In this document: positions 50,462-57,999 of the stretch, one piece after another
Layout: each line of letters opens with the position of its first letter
How positions within the stretch are numbered: position 1 is the first letter of the stretch
DNA from: Lacrimispora amygdalina
GTDB lineage: Bacteria; Bacillota; Clostridia; Lachnospirales; Lachnospiraceae
Reading direction: 5' to 3'
NCBI RefSeq assembly: GCF_900205965.1
Contig: NZ_OAOF01000013.1
Coordinates: forward strand, 62,001-126,000
Length of the DNA stretch: 64,000 bases
Notes under the pieces: model-generated
Databases searched by the model: none
What the model was told of the DNA's origin: nothing
What the model saw: only the letters and a program-made list of their open reading frames with translations
Position numbers and translations under genes: made by a program

Positions 50462-51031
50462 ATGTTAAAAGATCTCGTTACCCAGTGTCGTACATACCGC
50501 CGCTTCTATCAGAATACACCTATATCTGAAGCGGATCTGCTGGAACTCATTGATCTGGCCAGACTCACCGCTTCAACTGCCAATTCTCAGGCTCTGAAAT
50601 TCCGGATCAGCCATACACCAAAGGAAAATGCCCTGATATTCGACACCCTGGGCTGGGCCGGAGCACTTCCAGACTGGGACGGCCCGGAGGAAGGAGAGCG
50701 TCCCTCCGCTTATATCGTAATACTCTGTGATTTATCACTTGCTAAAAATAAGCCCATTGATGACGGAATTGCCGCACAGACTATTATGTTGGGGGCTGTA
50801 GAAAAAGGCTACGGTGGTTGTATGCTGGGTAATGTCCACAGAAGCCAGCTGGCCCAGGCACTTGGCATCGACCCCGCTCTTTATTCTGTGGATCTTGTTC
50901 TGGCTCTTGGAAAGCCAAAGGAAGAGGTTGTTATTGTACCAGTAAAAGAGGATGGGGACGTCCGCTATTACAGAGACGAAAATCAGGTCCATTATGTCCC
51001 GAAAAGAGCATTAAAAGATATTATTATCTGA
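50462..51031 (+). CDS. Nitroreductase family FMN-dependent protein
   Basis: 189 aa. Begins MLKDLVTQCRTYRRFYQNTPIS (Arg-rich FMN-phosphate site), has LIDLARLTASTANSQALKF near residue 30 and, near 103, DDGIAAQTIMLGAVEKGYGGCMLGNVHR, the second FMN segment; LVLALGKPKEE closes the fold. It fits the small NfnB/FRP-like group that reduces nitroaromatics, quinones or similar with NAD(P)H. AGGAGG precedes the ATG. Monocistronic. Confidence 0.92.
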   Translation: MLKDLVTQCRTYRRFYQNTPISEADLLELIDLARLTASTANSQALKFRISHTPKENALIFDTLGWAGALPDWDGPEEGERPSAYIVILCDLSLAKNKPIDDGIAAQTIMLGAVEKGYGGCMLGNVHRSQLAQALGIDPALYSVDLVLALGKPKEEVVIVPVKEDGDVRYYRDENQVHYVPKRALKDIII

Positions 51032-51051
51032 TTTTGTTTAAAATAGAAATG

Positions 51052-51087
51052 AAGCCGGCCCGGATACTTTCCGGGACCGGCTTTTAA
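51052..51087. terminator. Bidirectional terminator of the nitroreductase and zinc-ribbon genes
   Basis: AAGCCGG...CCCGG (51052-51063) pairs with CCGGG..CCGGCTT (51071-51083) and is followed by TTAAAATCTTT on the + strand; upstream AAATAGAAATG gives T's on the - strand. Lies at the end of both convergent genes. Confidence 0.75.
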
Positions 51088-51464
51088 AATCTTTGTCCGC
51101 ATTTGGGGCAGTACTCAAAATCCTCTGTTGTTTCATAACCGCAGTGAGAGCATTGCCTTTTATTCCACTCCTGATCCCTTCTGCCGGTTTGTACAAGCGT
51201 TAAATCATGCGCTTCAATTTCAACGGATTCTCTCCGGTTTAATTTCCTTCCCTTTTCAGGATTCAGCTCATAAACAGTATTACAACATGACATCTGTACA
51301 TAATAACGTCTGTTCCATTTTATAATCGGGATAAAAAATACACTGAAATAGCTATAGGTCATAAATACCTGATATCTGCCATAGCCTCCGCACATGGCGC
51401 AGATCACTGTCTTCGTATAATCCAGCAGCTTTTTTCCCTGGCTCATTCCGCATATGAAAAACAT
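51084..51464 (-). CDS. Zinc-ribbon protein, conserved hypothetical
   Basis: 126 aa from ATG 51464 (AGGAGGA upstream). N-terminus MFFICGMSQGKKLLDYTKTVICAMCGG, a membrane-proximal hydrophobic patch (FFIPIIKW), a CCNT motif, and a C-terminal zinc ribbon CSHCGYETTEDFEYCPKCG. Related small zinc-ribbon proteins occur in many Clostridia, but no function is established. Cys residues are CxxC pairs at residues 22-25 and two in the tail, so two zinc sites are possible. Confidence 0.75.
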   Translation of the reverse strand: MFFICGMSQGKKLLDYTKTVICAMCGGYGRYQVFMTYSYFSVFFIPIIKWNRRYYVQMSCCNTVYELNPEKGRKLNRRESVEIEAHDLTLVQTGRRDQEWNKRQCSHCGYETTEDFEYCPKCGQRF

Positions 51465-51587
51465 GGTATCTATCCTCCTGAATTCATTTCGATTCGCTCT
51501 GCTGTAATTGCAGGCCTCACTTACCAAAGTAGTCATGTCCCGAGTATACCATAAGCTATTTTTCTTTACAAGTAATAGAAAAAACAG

Positions 51588-51752
51588 AAAAAAGAAGAAC
51601 GCTATTATGGAAAAAAATTTACCAGCAGAGTATCTGTTGTTGAAATGATAGAGAAATATATAGAGTATTATAATAATAAACGATTACAAAGAAATTTTGG
51701 TGTACTAACGAACCTGATTCACGCTCTTATGAGACTATCACAAAAACCATAG
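51588..51752 (+). mobile_element. IS3-family transposase C-terminal remnant
   Basis: In one frame on the + strand the 55 codons 51588-51752 read KKEERYYGKKF, then VVEMIEKYIEYYNNKRLQRNFGVL before TAG. This is the conserved end of IS3-family (IS150-type) transposases (YI-x-YYN-x-x-R-x-x-x-x-x-G-x-x-T-P). The DDE catalytic core, start codon and inverted repeats are missing; the region is AT-rich and looks decayed. Confidence 0.65.
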
Positions 51753-51800
51753 CGGCATAGATGAAGGGCATTGCTCCATAGCTCATTATTGCTATGCCGC
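51751..51800 (-). terminator. Hairpin downstream of the DUF378 gene
   Basis: AGCGGCATAG (51751-51760) pairs with CTATGCCGC (51792-51800). Read on the minus strand the stem is followed by TATGGTTTTTG. Likely terminator of the DUF378 gene. Confidence 0.5.
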
Positions 51801-51823
51801 AACGCCCCTGTTTCCATCATTCA

Positions 51824-52036
51824 CTATCTTTCCGTACTTGTTTCTTGATGACCATAAAAGGTAAGCAGATATAATCCGCAGATCCCTACCACGGCATACA
51901 CGATTCTTGAAAGCCACGTCATGCTGCCGAAAATAAATGACACCAGGTTGAAATTGAAGAAACCTACCAGCCCCCAGTTTACTGCACCGATGATGGCAAT
52001 TGTAAGAGCTGTGTAATTCAATGCTTTATTTCCCAT
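51824..52036 (-). CDS. DUF378 family small membrane protein
   Basis: 70 aa. Two membrane helices (LTIAIIGAVNWGLVGFFNF and LSRIVYAVVGICGLYLLTFY) around LVSFIFGSMTWL; the GAVNWGLVG signature is diagnostic for DUF378. Function unknown, conserved across Firmicutes. AAGGAGG upstream. It follows the MoxR gene by 53 bp; own transcription unit or a tail of the MoxR operon is unresolved. Confidence 0.85.
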   Translation of the reverse strand: MGNKALNYTALTIAIIGAVNWGLVGFFNFNLVSFIFGSMTWLSRIVYAVVGICGLYLLTFYGHQETSTER

Positions 52037-52089
52037 GGCACTACCTCCTTTTCCCTTATATTATGGAGTAGCTTTTTGGTTTTTATACA

Positions 52090-53604
52090 TTAATTTCCCA
52101 AACTCCTGATTCTTGATCTGATTTCATCTTCTCTGTCTTGAAATAAAAGATTTTTATTATATTGATAGTACCGTTCGCATTCATACTCTTTTAGAAATTT
52201 CATACTGTAATATCCGTTATTTAATTCTGTAATAAACAGAACCATCTCCTGCCCTGCCACAAATGCAGCTTCCAGAAAGTCAAAGGCATGCTCCAGCGCT
52301 TTACCGCTTTCAGTGAAAAGTACATCATAGCGGTCATTTTCATCCTGAAACAGCTTCCGGATCAGGTTCCAGTCTTCTTCCTTGTCATCTTTACCAGATT
52401 TCTTTAAGGTTTCTTCTATTTTAAGAAGAAGCGCCTCCACATCCCGGTACAGAAAATCTTCCCGCCTGCTCAAAAGCCCTGCCTTCTGCTTCTTCTTTAA
52501 GGATTCACTCCACTGGCTTCGTGTATTGTGTATGCGCTCCTCCATGGTAGTTGATGGGTCCACATCTGTCTGCGGGTCAATCTTTTTTAATTCACCCATC
52601 AGAAGGCCGGTCCGGTCTCCCTGGTCAGCAACCGCTTTAAAATGCTGTCCAAGCCTGGATAATAGAAGCCCTATTACATTCAGCTTTTCATCAAAGGGAG
52701 CACGGCTTAATTTATTACACAGACTTTCCCGGATTGTACCCGAAAGAATCTCGTCAATCTGATAATCATCCCGGTATTTATAGAAGAGTTCCAGATAATT
52801 GGCAAAATCTTTGGCAATCCTGGGATACTGAATATATTCTCCCACTACCTCCCGGTCCGGTTTCTTCCCCAGGCGTTCGTATATCTTGATAAAGCTGGAT
52901 AAATCCTCCCAGCCTCTTGGTGTAGCAAAGAATTTTCCATCTACCGTCGTTTCGATCCGGCAGAAATTGTCCGTTCTGGCATTTAAATAAGAAATTACTG
53001 CCGGATGAACCTCATGCTCATACGCATAAGCCTTCCATACGTCATAATCTGCCTCTACATGAATAAGCTTAATTCTGTCTAAGGTCACCACATCGAATTC
53101 TCTGACTGATTTGTTGTATTCCGGAGGATTTCCAGCAGTTACAATAATCCATCCTTCCGGAATGCGGTGGTTTCCGAAGGTCTTATATTGAAGAAACTGA
53201 AGCATGGTTGGCGCCAGCGTTTCCGAAACACAGTTGATTTCATCAATAAAGAGAATTCCTTCCGGCAGCCCTGTGCTTTCTATTTTATTATAAACAGAAG
53301 CCACAATTTCACTCATGGTATATTCCGTTACGCGATACGTTTTGCCCCCGAATTCCTTATCCGTTATAAATGGGAGTCCCACTGCACTCTGCCTTGTATG
53401 ATGGGTAATGGTATAAGCCACCAATCCGATCTGACACTCTCTTGCAATCTGCTCCATGATCTGTGTTTTCCCCACGCCGGGCGGTCCCATTAAAAATATG
53501 GGTCTCTGCCGCATTGCAGGAATCTCATAGGTGCCGTAATTATCTTTCATTAAATAAGCTTCAATGCTGTTTTTAATTTCTTCTTTTGCTCGTTTTATAT
53601 TCAT
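52090..53604 (-). CDS. MoxR-type AAA+ ATPase
   Basis: 504 aa. Walker A GPPGVGKT at residues 39-46, Walker B ILFIDEINCVSE near 117, sensor 1 IVTAGNPPEYN near 155 and the arginine-finger region REFDVVTLDRIKLIHVEADYD near 168. After the AAA+ module the C-terminal half (from about 290) is a helical extension rich in charged residues that I cannot assign. MoxR proteins work as chaperone-like ATPases together with VWA proteins, and such a protein is coded upstream (17-bp gap). Last gene of the LRR-VWA-MoxR operon. Confidence 0.85.
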   Translation of the reverse strand: MNIKRAKEEIKNSIEAYLMKDNYGTYEIPAMRQRPIFLMGPPGVGKTQIMEQIARECQIGLVAYTITHHTRQSAVGLPFITDKEFGGKTYRVTEYTMSEIVASVYNKIESTGLPEGILFIDEINCVSETLAPTMLQFLQYKTFGNHRIPEGWIIVTAGNPPEYNKSVREFDVVTLDRIKLIHVEADYDVWKAYAYEHEVHPAVISYLNARTDNFCRIETTVDGKFFATPRGWEDLSSFIKIYERLGKKPDREVVGEYIQYPRIAKDFANYLELFYKYRDDYQIDEILSGTIRESLCNKLSRAPFDEKLNVIGLLLSRLGQHFKAVADQGDRTGLLMGELKKIDPQTDVDPSTTMEERIHNTRSQWSESLKKKQKAGLLSRREDFLYRDVEALLLKIEETLKKSGKDDKEEDWNLIRKLFQDENDRYDVLFTESGKALEHAFDFLEAAFVAGQEMVLFITELNNGYYSMKFLKEYECERYYQYNKNLLFQDREDEIRSRIRSLGN

Positions 53605-53621
53605 CGTTATTCATTCTCCTG

Positions 53622-54941
53622 TCATTTTACTTCCAGATCTTCCCTGGTCAATATGACCTTCATTGCCCAGCCAGGAACTGATATGTCCTCATACTGATCT
53701 TCCATAAACACAAATGCAGTTTCATATGGAGGCATTTTTACAGGATAGATACCTTTCCCATCAGTAAAATACAACAGCCCGCGGAGCTTTTTAAAAACTC
53801 CCTGATTAATAAGTCCATTTACATATTCAAATGCTGGTCTAAAATCGGTTCCTCCGAATCCGGAAAGAGTGAAATGCTCCATATAAGCTTCCATCTCTTC
53901 CCTGCTCGTAATGACTTCATCGGAACGTATCTGCTCATCACACTGTATGATATGAATATTTATCTTACGGAAATAACTTTCCGATTCACGAAGAACTTCA
54001 TAGGTTTCCTCTAAAAAGCTGCGAACCAGATCACCGGAAACCGACATAGAGGTATCTATGACAATCACAAAATCTTCGATCTTAAAAACCTCTCTTGTCT
54101 CAAGAGGCTCAATCAAAGGCATATTCTTGTAGAGTGACAGACCGTAGGTATAAAATATGGAATCAAAGGAATCCGGATCGATCTCCGCTTCTTCTTTCAA
54201 AACTGCAAATTTCCTTAAAAACCGTTTATAGTCATACCGTTCCCGATTTTCTATCTTCACCTGTTCCAGAAACTCTCTGGAAGAATCGTCTTCCTTTTCA
54301 CCAAAGGCTTCCACCTCTGTTTCCATCTTTTCTCTGATATTCTGCCACTTACTCTGGCGTTCTATCTTAAGGTGGGGATCCTCCTCCTGTTCCCATTTAT
54401 CATGACTGTCCACATAAAACTCCATCTCCATCCGGCGGAGTGTGTCCTCTGACAGATCCATTTTCATAAGGGTATGGTAGATTCCTTCTGCCGTAAGTAC
54501 AGAAAGCCTGGTATTCATCTGCCCGTATATTTCGCGTCGGAATGGGGACTGATGACGGTAAACCGATTTCACATAAAAACTGTCCAGAACAGACTCTGAT
54601 GCAATGTCACAGGCCAGATCCCAATACCGCTTTTTCCGCTGTCCCATAGAACCCAGATGCCAGAACAAACAGTGGAAAAGCATATGAAGATAAGCCCGGT
54701 TTATAAAAACACGGCCTCTTTGAAACATGGAAAATAGATGTTCCGGCTGATAATAGATTACATAACCGTCAGTGCTGAGTCCAATACCTGACCGTTCTGC
54801 TTCAAACCCAAAGCTGCTTAACGCCACATCCAGATAGCGGAAATTAAGATACAGCTCATTTCTGGCATTCCCCAGAATTTCATGTCCAAGTTCCACCTCA
54901 TTCAGCTCATCAAGCTGGCGCTGCCTGACCGGATCAATCAT
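53622..54941 (-). CDS. VWA-like protein with N-terminal metallopeptidase-like domain (DUF2201)
   Basis: 439 aa from ATG 54941 (GAAGGTG upstream; a TTG at 54971 has no site). The N-terminal domain holds HMLFHCLFWH near residue 86, an HxxxHxxxxH pattern where zinc peptidases have HExxH, so a metal may bind without hydrolysis. A C-terminal VWA-like domain has the MIDAS motif VIDTSMSVSG near 298, and GFGGTDFRPAFEYV near 369 with FTDGKG near 393. This is the DUF2201 family normally paired with MoxR ATPases, as here. Confidence 0.82.
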   Translation of the reverse strand: MIDPVRQRQLDELNEVELGHEILGNARNELYLNFRYLDVALSSFGFEAERSGIGLSTDGYVIYYQPEHLFSMFQRGRVFINRAYLHMLFHCLFWHLGSMGQRKKRYWDLACDIASESVLDSFYVKSVYRHQSPFRREIYGQMNTRLSVLTAEGIYHTLMKMDLSEDTLRRMEMEFYVDSHDKWEQEEDPHLKIERQSKWQNIREKMETEVEAFGEKEDDSSREFLEQVKIENRERYDYKRFLRKFAVLKEEAEIDPDSFDSIFYTYGLSLYKNMPLIEPLETREVFKIEDFVIVIDTSMSVSGDLVRSFLEETYEVLRESESYFRKINIHIIQCDEQIRSDEVITSREEMEAYMEHFTLSGFGGTDFRPAFEYVNGLINQGVFKKLRGLLYFTDGKGIYPVKMPPYETAFVFMEDQYEDISVPGWAMKVILTREDLEVK

Positions 54942-54972
54942 ATGATACACCTTCTTTCCTCGTAACTGCAAC

Positions 54973-55944
54973 CTATAAAGAGAACGTCCGCTTTTTCACA
55001 GGAAAACGCAGATGTCTTAAATCCATTAAAGGGCTTAAAAGCTCTGTATAGTTCTTTTCCGATGCCATGTCAATCAGACGGTCAAATTCCGCCTGATCCC
55101 TGCAATACTTCGATGCCAGCCAGTAAAACAGCTCACTGTCTTTTAGTGCTGCCTCTCCTGCTGCCTCTAAATGCTCCCGCAAATAGCTTTCATAGATCTT
55201 GCGGTCACCAGGAAGCAGATTGATGGGCGTATAAAGTCTTCCCATAGCAAGAGAACAAGCCAGCCGGTCCGATTCCTGAACCCGGACATGAGGAAATAAA
55301 GCATCGTATTTATGAAACTGAAATTCTGTCTGATCAAAGCAATAGCGGTACATATGCCCGCACCCGTGCATCTCCCGAAATACAATCCGGGCCGGTGTAT
55401 GTTCCACCGATTCCTCATACATTTCAGGAAAAATAAGCCTGGCAGCTTTATCCCGGACATAGTAGTTTACATAAAGTTCCTGTCGAAGTTCTGATACGAT
55501 TCCCTGCATACACGAGCGGCTTCCATCAACGATATGAATATCCAGACTTTTTATTTTTGAGCACCCGGTAAAGAGACCGGAACCTAAATCAAAGATAGAA
55601 CTAAAGCATTCCAGATGATTTAACTCAAAACAGTTATAAAAAGCATATTTTCCTATTTTTTTAATAGAAACCGGAAGATATAAGTCCTGCAAGCGTTCAC
55701 AGATAATCTCTGGTGGGAGATCTTTTTCGTTATAAGACGCCGGATTTCCCTCTTCATCACACATTTGAACGTCATTTCCAGCCTTGGAAAGCATCTCCCG
55801 TCTTCCCTCTCCATTGGAAAAAACATACTCTGCCAGCTCTGTCACCGGCAGTTCACCAATCTTCTCAGGTATACGTACCGTTCCATCATACCCTCTGCAT
55901 TCTAAAATGCGTACCTGATTATTTATAATCTGATATAAAAACAT
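54973..55944 (-). CDS. Leucine-rich-repeat (BspA-type) protein of the MoxR-VWA operon
   Basis: 323 aa. Two BspA-like repeats are visible: YDGTVRIPEKIGELPVTELAEYVF near residue 19 and LYLPVSIKKIGKYAFYNCFELNHLECF near 92; the second half has no repeat pattern and is helical (YESYLREHLEAAGEAALKDSELFYWLASKYC). No signal peptide or membrane segment, so it seems cytoplasmic, unusual for BspA-like repeats. First gene of the operon; the next gene starts after 31 bp. Function unknown; possible adaptor for the MoxR-VWA pair. Confidence 0.72.
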   Translation of the reverse strand: MFLYQIINNQVRILECRGYDGTVRIPEKIGELPVTELAEYVFSNGEGRREMLSKAGNDVQMCDEEGNPASYNEKDLPPEIICERLQDLYLPVSIKKIGKYAFYNCFELNHLECFSSIFDLGSGLFTGCSKIKSLDIHIVDGSRSCMQGIVSELRQELYVNYYVRDKAARLIFPEMYEESVEHTPARIVFREMHGCGHMYRYCFDQTEFQFHKYDALFPHVRVQESDRLACSLAMGRLYTPINLLPGDRKIYESYLREHLEAAGEAALKDSELFYWLASKYCRDQAEFDRLIDMASEKNYTELLSPLMDLRHLRFPVKKRTFSL

Positions 55945-56045
55945 GTTAATCCCTCTTAAATTATTCGTTTAACAAATCAATATAACAGAAAAATTAAAGA
56001 AAATCAACTGGCTGATACCATTTATAATATTTTATACACAATGCA

Positions 56046-56091
56046 AAGGAGAATCGGAAGAAAAAATAACTTTTTCCTGCCGATTCTCCTT
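56046..56091 (-). terminator. Terminator of larE
   Basis: AAGGAGAATCGG (56046-56057) pairs with CCGATTCTCCTT (56080-56091), with an inner AAGAAAAA/TTTTTCCT stem. It lies 8 bp after the larE stop codon. Confidence 0.8.
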
Positions 56092-56098
56092 AATCATA

Positions 56099-56908
56099 TC
56101 ATTTATCCAGCGTCAGATTCATACTCCCCATTCGGTAACCATCTAAATCAAGCGTTACGTATGAAAAACCCATCTGGTGAAGCTCTGCTGTTATTACACT
56201 TTTTTCCGGTTCTGTTATAAGCCGGGAAATCTGATCAGGAAGCACTTCAATCCTGGCAATTGTACCATGGATACGGACTCTCACCTGATGAAAGCCAAGA
56301 TCCAGTAAAAGCTGCTCCGCCTTGTCCACCATTGACAGCTTTTCCTTTGAGATTGTCTCCCCATAGACAAACCGGCTTGACAGGCAGGCAAATGACTGTT
56401 TATTCCAGGTATGTAACCCCAGACCCCTGGACAACTCCCTGATTTCCTCCTTATTCAGTTCTGCATAGCGCAGCGGGCTGTGCACTCCCAGTTCTGCTAC
56501 CGCTATTAATCCCGGGCGGTAATCCCCGTTATCATCCAGATTGGAGCCTTCCGCAACCTGTTTTATCCCATGTTTCTGTGCCACTTCAGCCACCTTTACA
56601 AACAGCTCATGCTTGCATAAATAACACCTGTTTTTCGGATTGCTGCTAAAATCTTCAATATCCAGTTCTTCGCTGTCTACAATAAAATGCCGGATTCCTT
56701 CTGACTTGCAGAACTGGATTGCCTCATTCAGTTCCCGCTCTGGAAAGGAGCAGGATTTTGCTGTCACTGCAATCACCTGATCTCCAAGTACTTCGTGTGC
56801 TGTTTTTAATAGAAAAGTTGAATCCACCCCTGAAGAAAAAGCAACTGCAAGACTGCCAAGATCGGATATATAAGCCCTCAGTCTCTGATTTTTTTCCTGA
56901 ATATTCAT
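56099..56908 (-). CDS. larE: ATP-dependent sacrificial sulfur transferase LarE
   Basis: 269 aa. PP-loop motif SSGVDSTFLL at residues 25-34, KSCSFPERELNEA near 51, the segment NRCYLCKHELF (Cys95, Cys98) and QSFACLSSRFVYG with the sulfur-donor Cys175. LarE gives sulfur to the nickel-pincer nucleotide cofactor made with LarB and LarC. Neither larB, larC nor a nickel-dependent racemase gene is next to it. It has its own promoter (TTGACA-N17-TATAAT at 56978-56950) and terminator. Confidence 0.92.
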   Translation of the reverse strand: MNIQEKNQRLRAYISDLGSLAVAFSSGVDSTFLLKTAHEVLGDQVIAVTAKSCSFPERELNEAIQFCKSEGIRHFIVDSEELDIEDFSSNPKNRCYLCKHELFVKVAEVAQKHGIKQVAEGSNLDDNGDYRPGLIAVAELGVHSPLRYAELNKEEIRELSRGLGLHTWNKQSFACLSSRFVYGETISKEKLSMVDKAEQLLLDLGFHQVRVRIHGTIARIEVLPDQISRLITEPEKSVITAELHQMGFSYVTLDLDGYRMGSMNLTLDK

Positions 56909-56949
56909 ATAGTCTCCTTATGCCACACTTGTTCAATATGTTTATAGGG

Positions 56950-56978
56950 ATTATATCAATTAAGAGGAGCGGTGTCAA
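56950..56978 (-). promoter_or_regulatory. Promoter of larE
   Basis: Minus-strand perfect TTGACA (56978-56973), 17-bp spacer, perfect TATAAT (56955-56950), 42 bp before the larE ATG. Confidence 0.85.
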
Positions 56979-56995
56979 TTCATCTGATGCTTCAT

Positions 56996-57133
56996 TTTCA
57001 CAAACTCTTCACAGAACTATCATTTTCTTGTCACACTTTTCCAGTATATTAGTAATCACAAAGAGGTCAACAACCTTTTCATATAAATACTTTTTCATAC
57101 ATCAGCCGGTAGGATCCGCCAATCTTACCGGCT
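56996..57133 (+). repeat. Duplicated ~138-bp intergenic element, copy A
   Basis: Shares with copy B (57845-57983), in the same order and spacing: TTCACA-N5-TTCACAG, then 31 bp, TATATT, AGGTCAACAACCTTT, TACTTTTT, TTCATAC and an AGCCGG hairpin. The parts between these blocks differ in sequence but not in length, which suggests conserved regulatory and RNA parts. Confidence 0.85.
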
Positions 57134-57146
57134 CCTCCCCTTTTTT
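57057..57146 (+). ncRNA. Candidate small RNA A (response-regulator-activated)
   Basis: Proposed from about 7 nt behind the -10 TATATT (57045-57050) to the T-run after the hairpin. Direct repeats TTCACA-N5-TTCACA (56997-57013) lie 31 bp before the -10 and there is no -35, the layout of OmpR-type activator sites. The end is a 12-bp hairpin AGCCGGTAGGAT/ATCTTACCGGCT (57104-57133) followed by CCTCCCCTTTTTT. No open frame inside. The 5' end is an estimate. Confidence 0.55.
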
Positions 57147-57247
57147 ACCAATTGCTGCTTTTTAATCCAATCTTTCTATATTTCAATGATTCCCCATTGG
57201 TGTTAATATAAAGTTGTTCAAAAAATTATAAGTAAAGAGGGAGGTAA

Positions 57248-57322
57248 ATGTTTATGTTTTTTGATTTCAGTTCCTGCAATTTCAGTGATATATTAGAATT
57301 AATTTCCCAGTTTTGCAAATAA
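57248..57322 (+). CDS. Possible 24-residue peptide
   Basis: GAGGGAGGT at 57238-57245 precedes ATG TTT ATG; the frame gives MFMFFDFSSCNFSDILELISQ before TTTTGCAAATAA. A hairpin (57336-57358) follows the stop. Codon count is too small for certainty and no family is recognised. Confidence 0.3.
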   Translation: MFMFFDFSSCNFSDILELISQFCK

Positions 57323-57335
57323 TTCGTTCTTATGG

Positions 57336-57358
57336 GGTTCAGCCATTTTGGCTGAACC
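57336..57358. terminator. Hairpin terminator between small peptide and VOC gene
   Basis: GGTTCAGCC (57336-57344) pairs with GGCTGAACC (57350-57358), loop ATTTT, followed by TTATT on + strand. Either direction possible. Confidence 0.6.
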
Positions 57359-57370
57359 TTATTCAGTTAC

Positions 57371-57760
57371 TTATTGATTAAATGAACCTATTTCAATTAA
57401 ATTCCCTTCCGGGTCTGCAATATAACAGGTTCGCTGTCCCCATTCCTCCGTTGTCGGTTTTAAAACAGGGGATGCTCCTTTCGATACTACTTCTTGAAAC
57501 GCCAGATCAACTGCAGCATAATTCTCCACACTCAACGCAACTTCGTAATGTCCATTCACTGCCTTTGCATAGTGAAATGACCTGTTTGTCATTTTCTCAA
57601 AATCACTTCTCCGGTACAGCAGGAATAATATACCATCTTTTTCCAGAAAAACATTTGTCGTATTTTCATCTTCCTTTATTTCAAACCCCAGTACATCCCG
57701 GTAAAACCGTACCATAACTGCCATATCCTCTACGAATATTCCAAAACCATCTAATTTCAT
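57371..57760 (-). CDS. VOC (glyoxalase/bleomycin resistance) family protein
   Basis: 129 aa. Paired beta-alpha-beta-beta-beta modules: DGFGIFVEDMAVMVRFYRDVLGFEI at the start, EVALSVENYAAVDLAFQEVVSKGA near residue 74, and WGQRTCYIADPEGNLIEIGSF at the end, with the metal-ligand Glu in IEIG. Likely metal-dependent lyase, isomerase or antibiotic-binding protein; substrate unknown. It has a TATAAT (57793-57788) 28 bp before the start codon; AGGAGG upstream. Confidence 0.85.
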   Translation of the reverse strand: MKLDGFGIFVEDMAVMVRFYRDVLGFEIKEDENTTNVFLEKDGILFLLYRRSDFEKMTNRSFHYAKAVNGHYEVALSVENYAAVDLAFQEVVSKGASPVLKPTTEEWGQRTCYIADPEGNLIEIGSFNQ

Positions 57761-57844
57761 ATCCTACAAACCTCCTGTTTTTTTACAATTATACTGTCTC
57801 TAACAGGACATCTGTCTGTCATAATATAAATAAGATTTCTTTGT

Positions 57845-57983
57845 ATTTCACAAACTCTTCACAGTAATAACATATTACCATCACAATTGTACCTTATATT
57901 GATACTTGTAAATAGGTCAACAACCTTTCATTATATACTTTTTTTCATACTTTAAGCCGGCAGAGTCCCCCCTCTTGCCGGCT
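57845..57983 (+). repeat. Duplicated ~138-bp intergenic element, copy B
   Basis: Second copy of the element at 56996-57133, lying between the VOC gene and the LysM-GH18 gene. Direct repeats TTCACA-N5-TTCACA at 57847-57863, TATATT at 57895-57900 (again 31 bp later), AGGTCAACAACCTTT at 57914-57928 and hairpin at 57955-57983. Confidence 0.85.
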
Positions 57984-57992
57984 TCCTTCCTA
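57907..57992 (+). ncRNA. Candidate small RNA B (response-regulator-activated)
   Basis: Same layout as small RNA A. The hairpin reads AGCCGGCAGAG ... CTCTTGCCGGCT (57955-57965 with 57972-57983). A T-A pair in copy A becomes C-G here, a compensatory change that supports a folded RNA. T-run after the hairpin is weak (TTCCTTCCTATTATATT). It also ends near the minus-strand gene to its right, so the hairpin could serve that gene. 5' end estimated. Confidence 0.5.
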
Positions 57993-57999
57993 TTATATT

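Noticed and set aside
57043..57070. TTGACC-N16-TATACT on the minus strand in element A (and TTGACC-N16-TATAAG in B) as promoters for larE and the VOC gene
   Set aside because: larE has a perfect promoter closer by (56978-56950) and the VOC gene has its own TATAAT; the conserved parts of the elements fit + strand RNAs better. A weak secondary use is not excluded.
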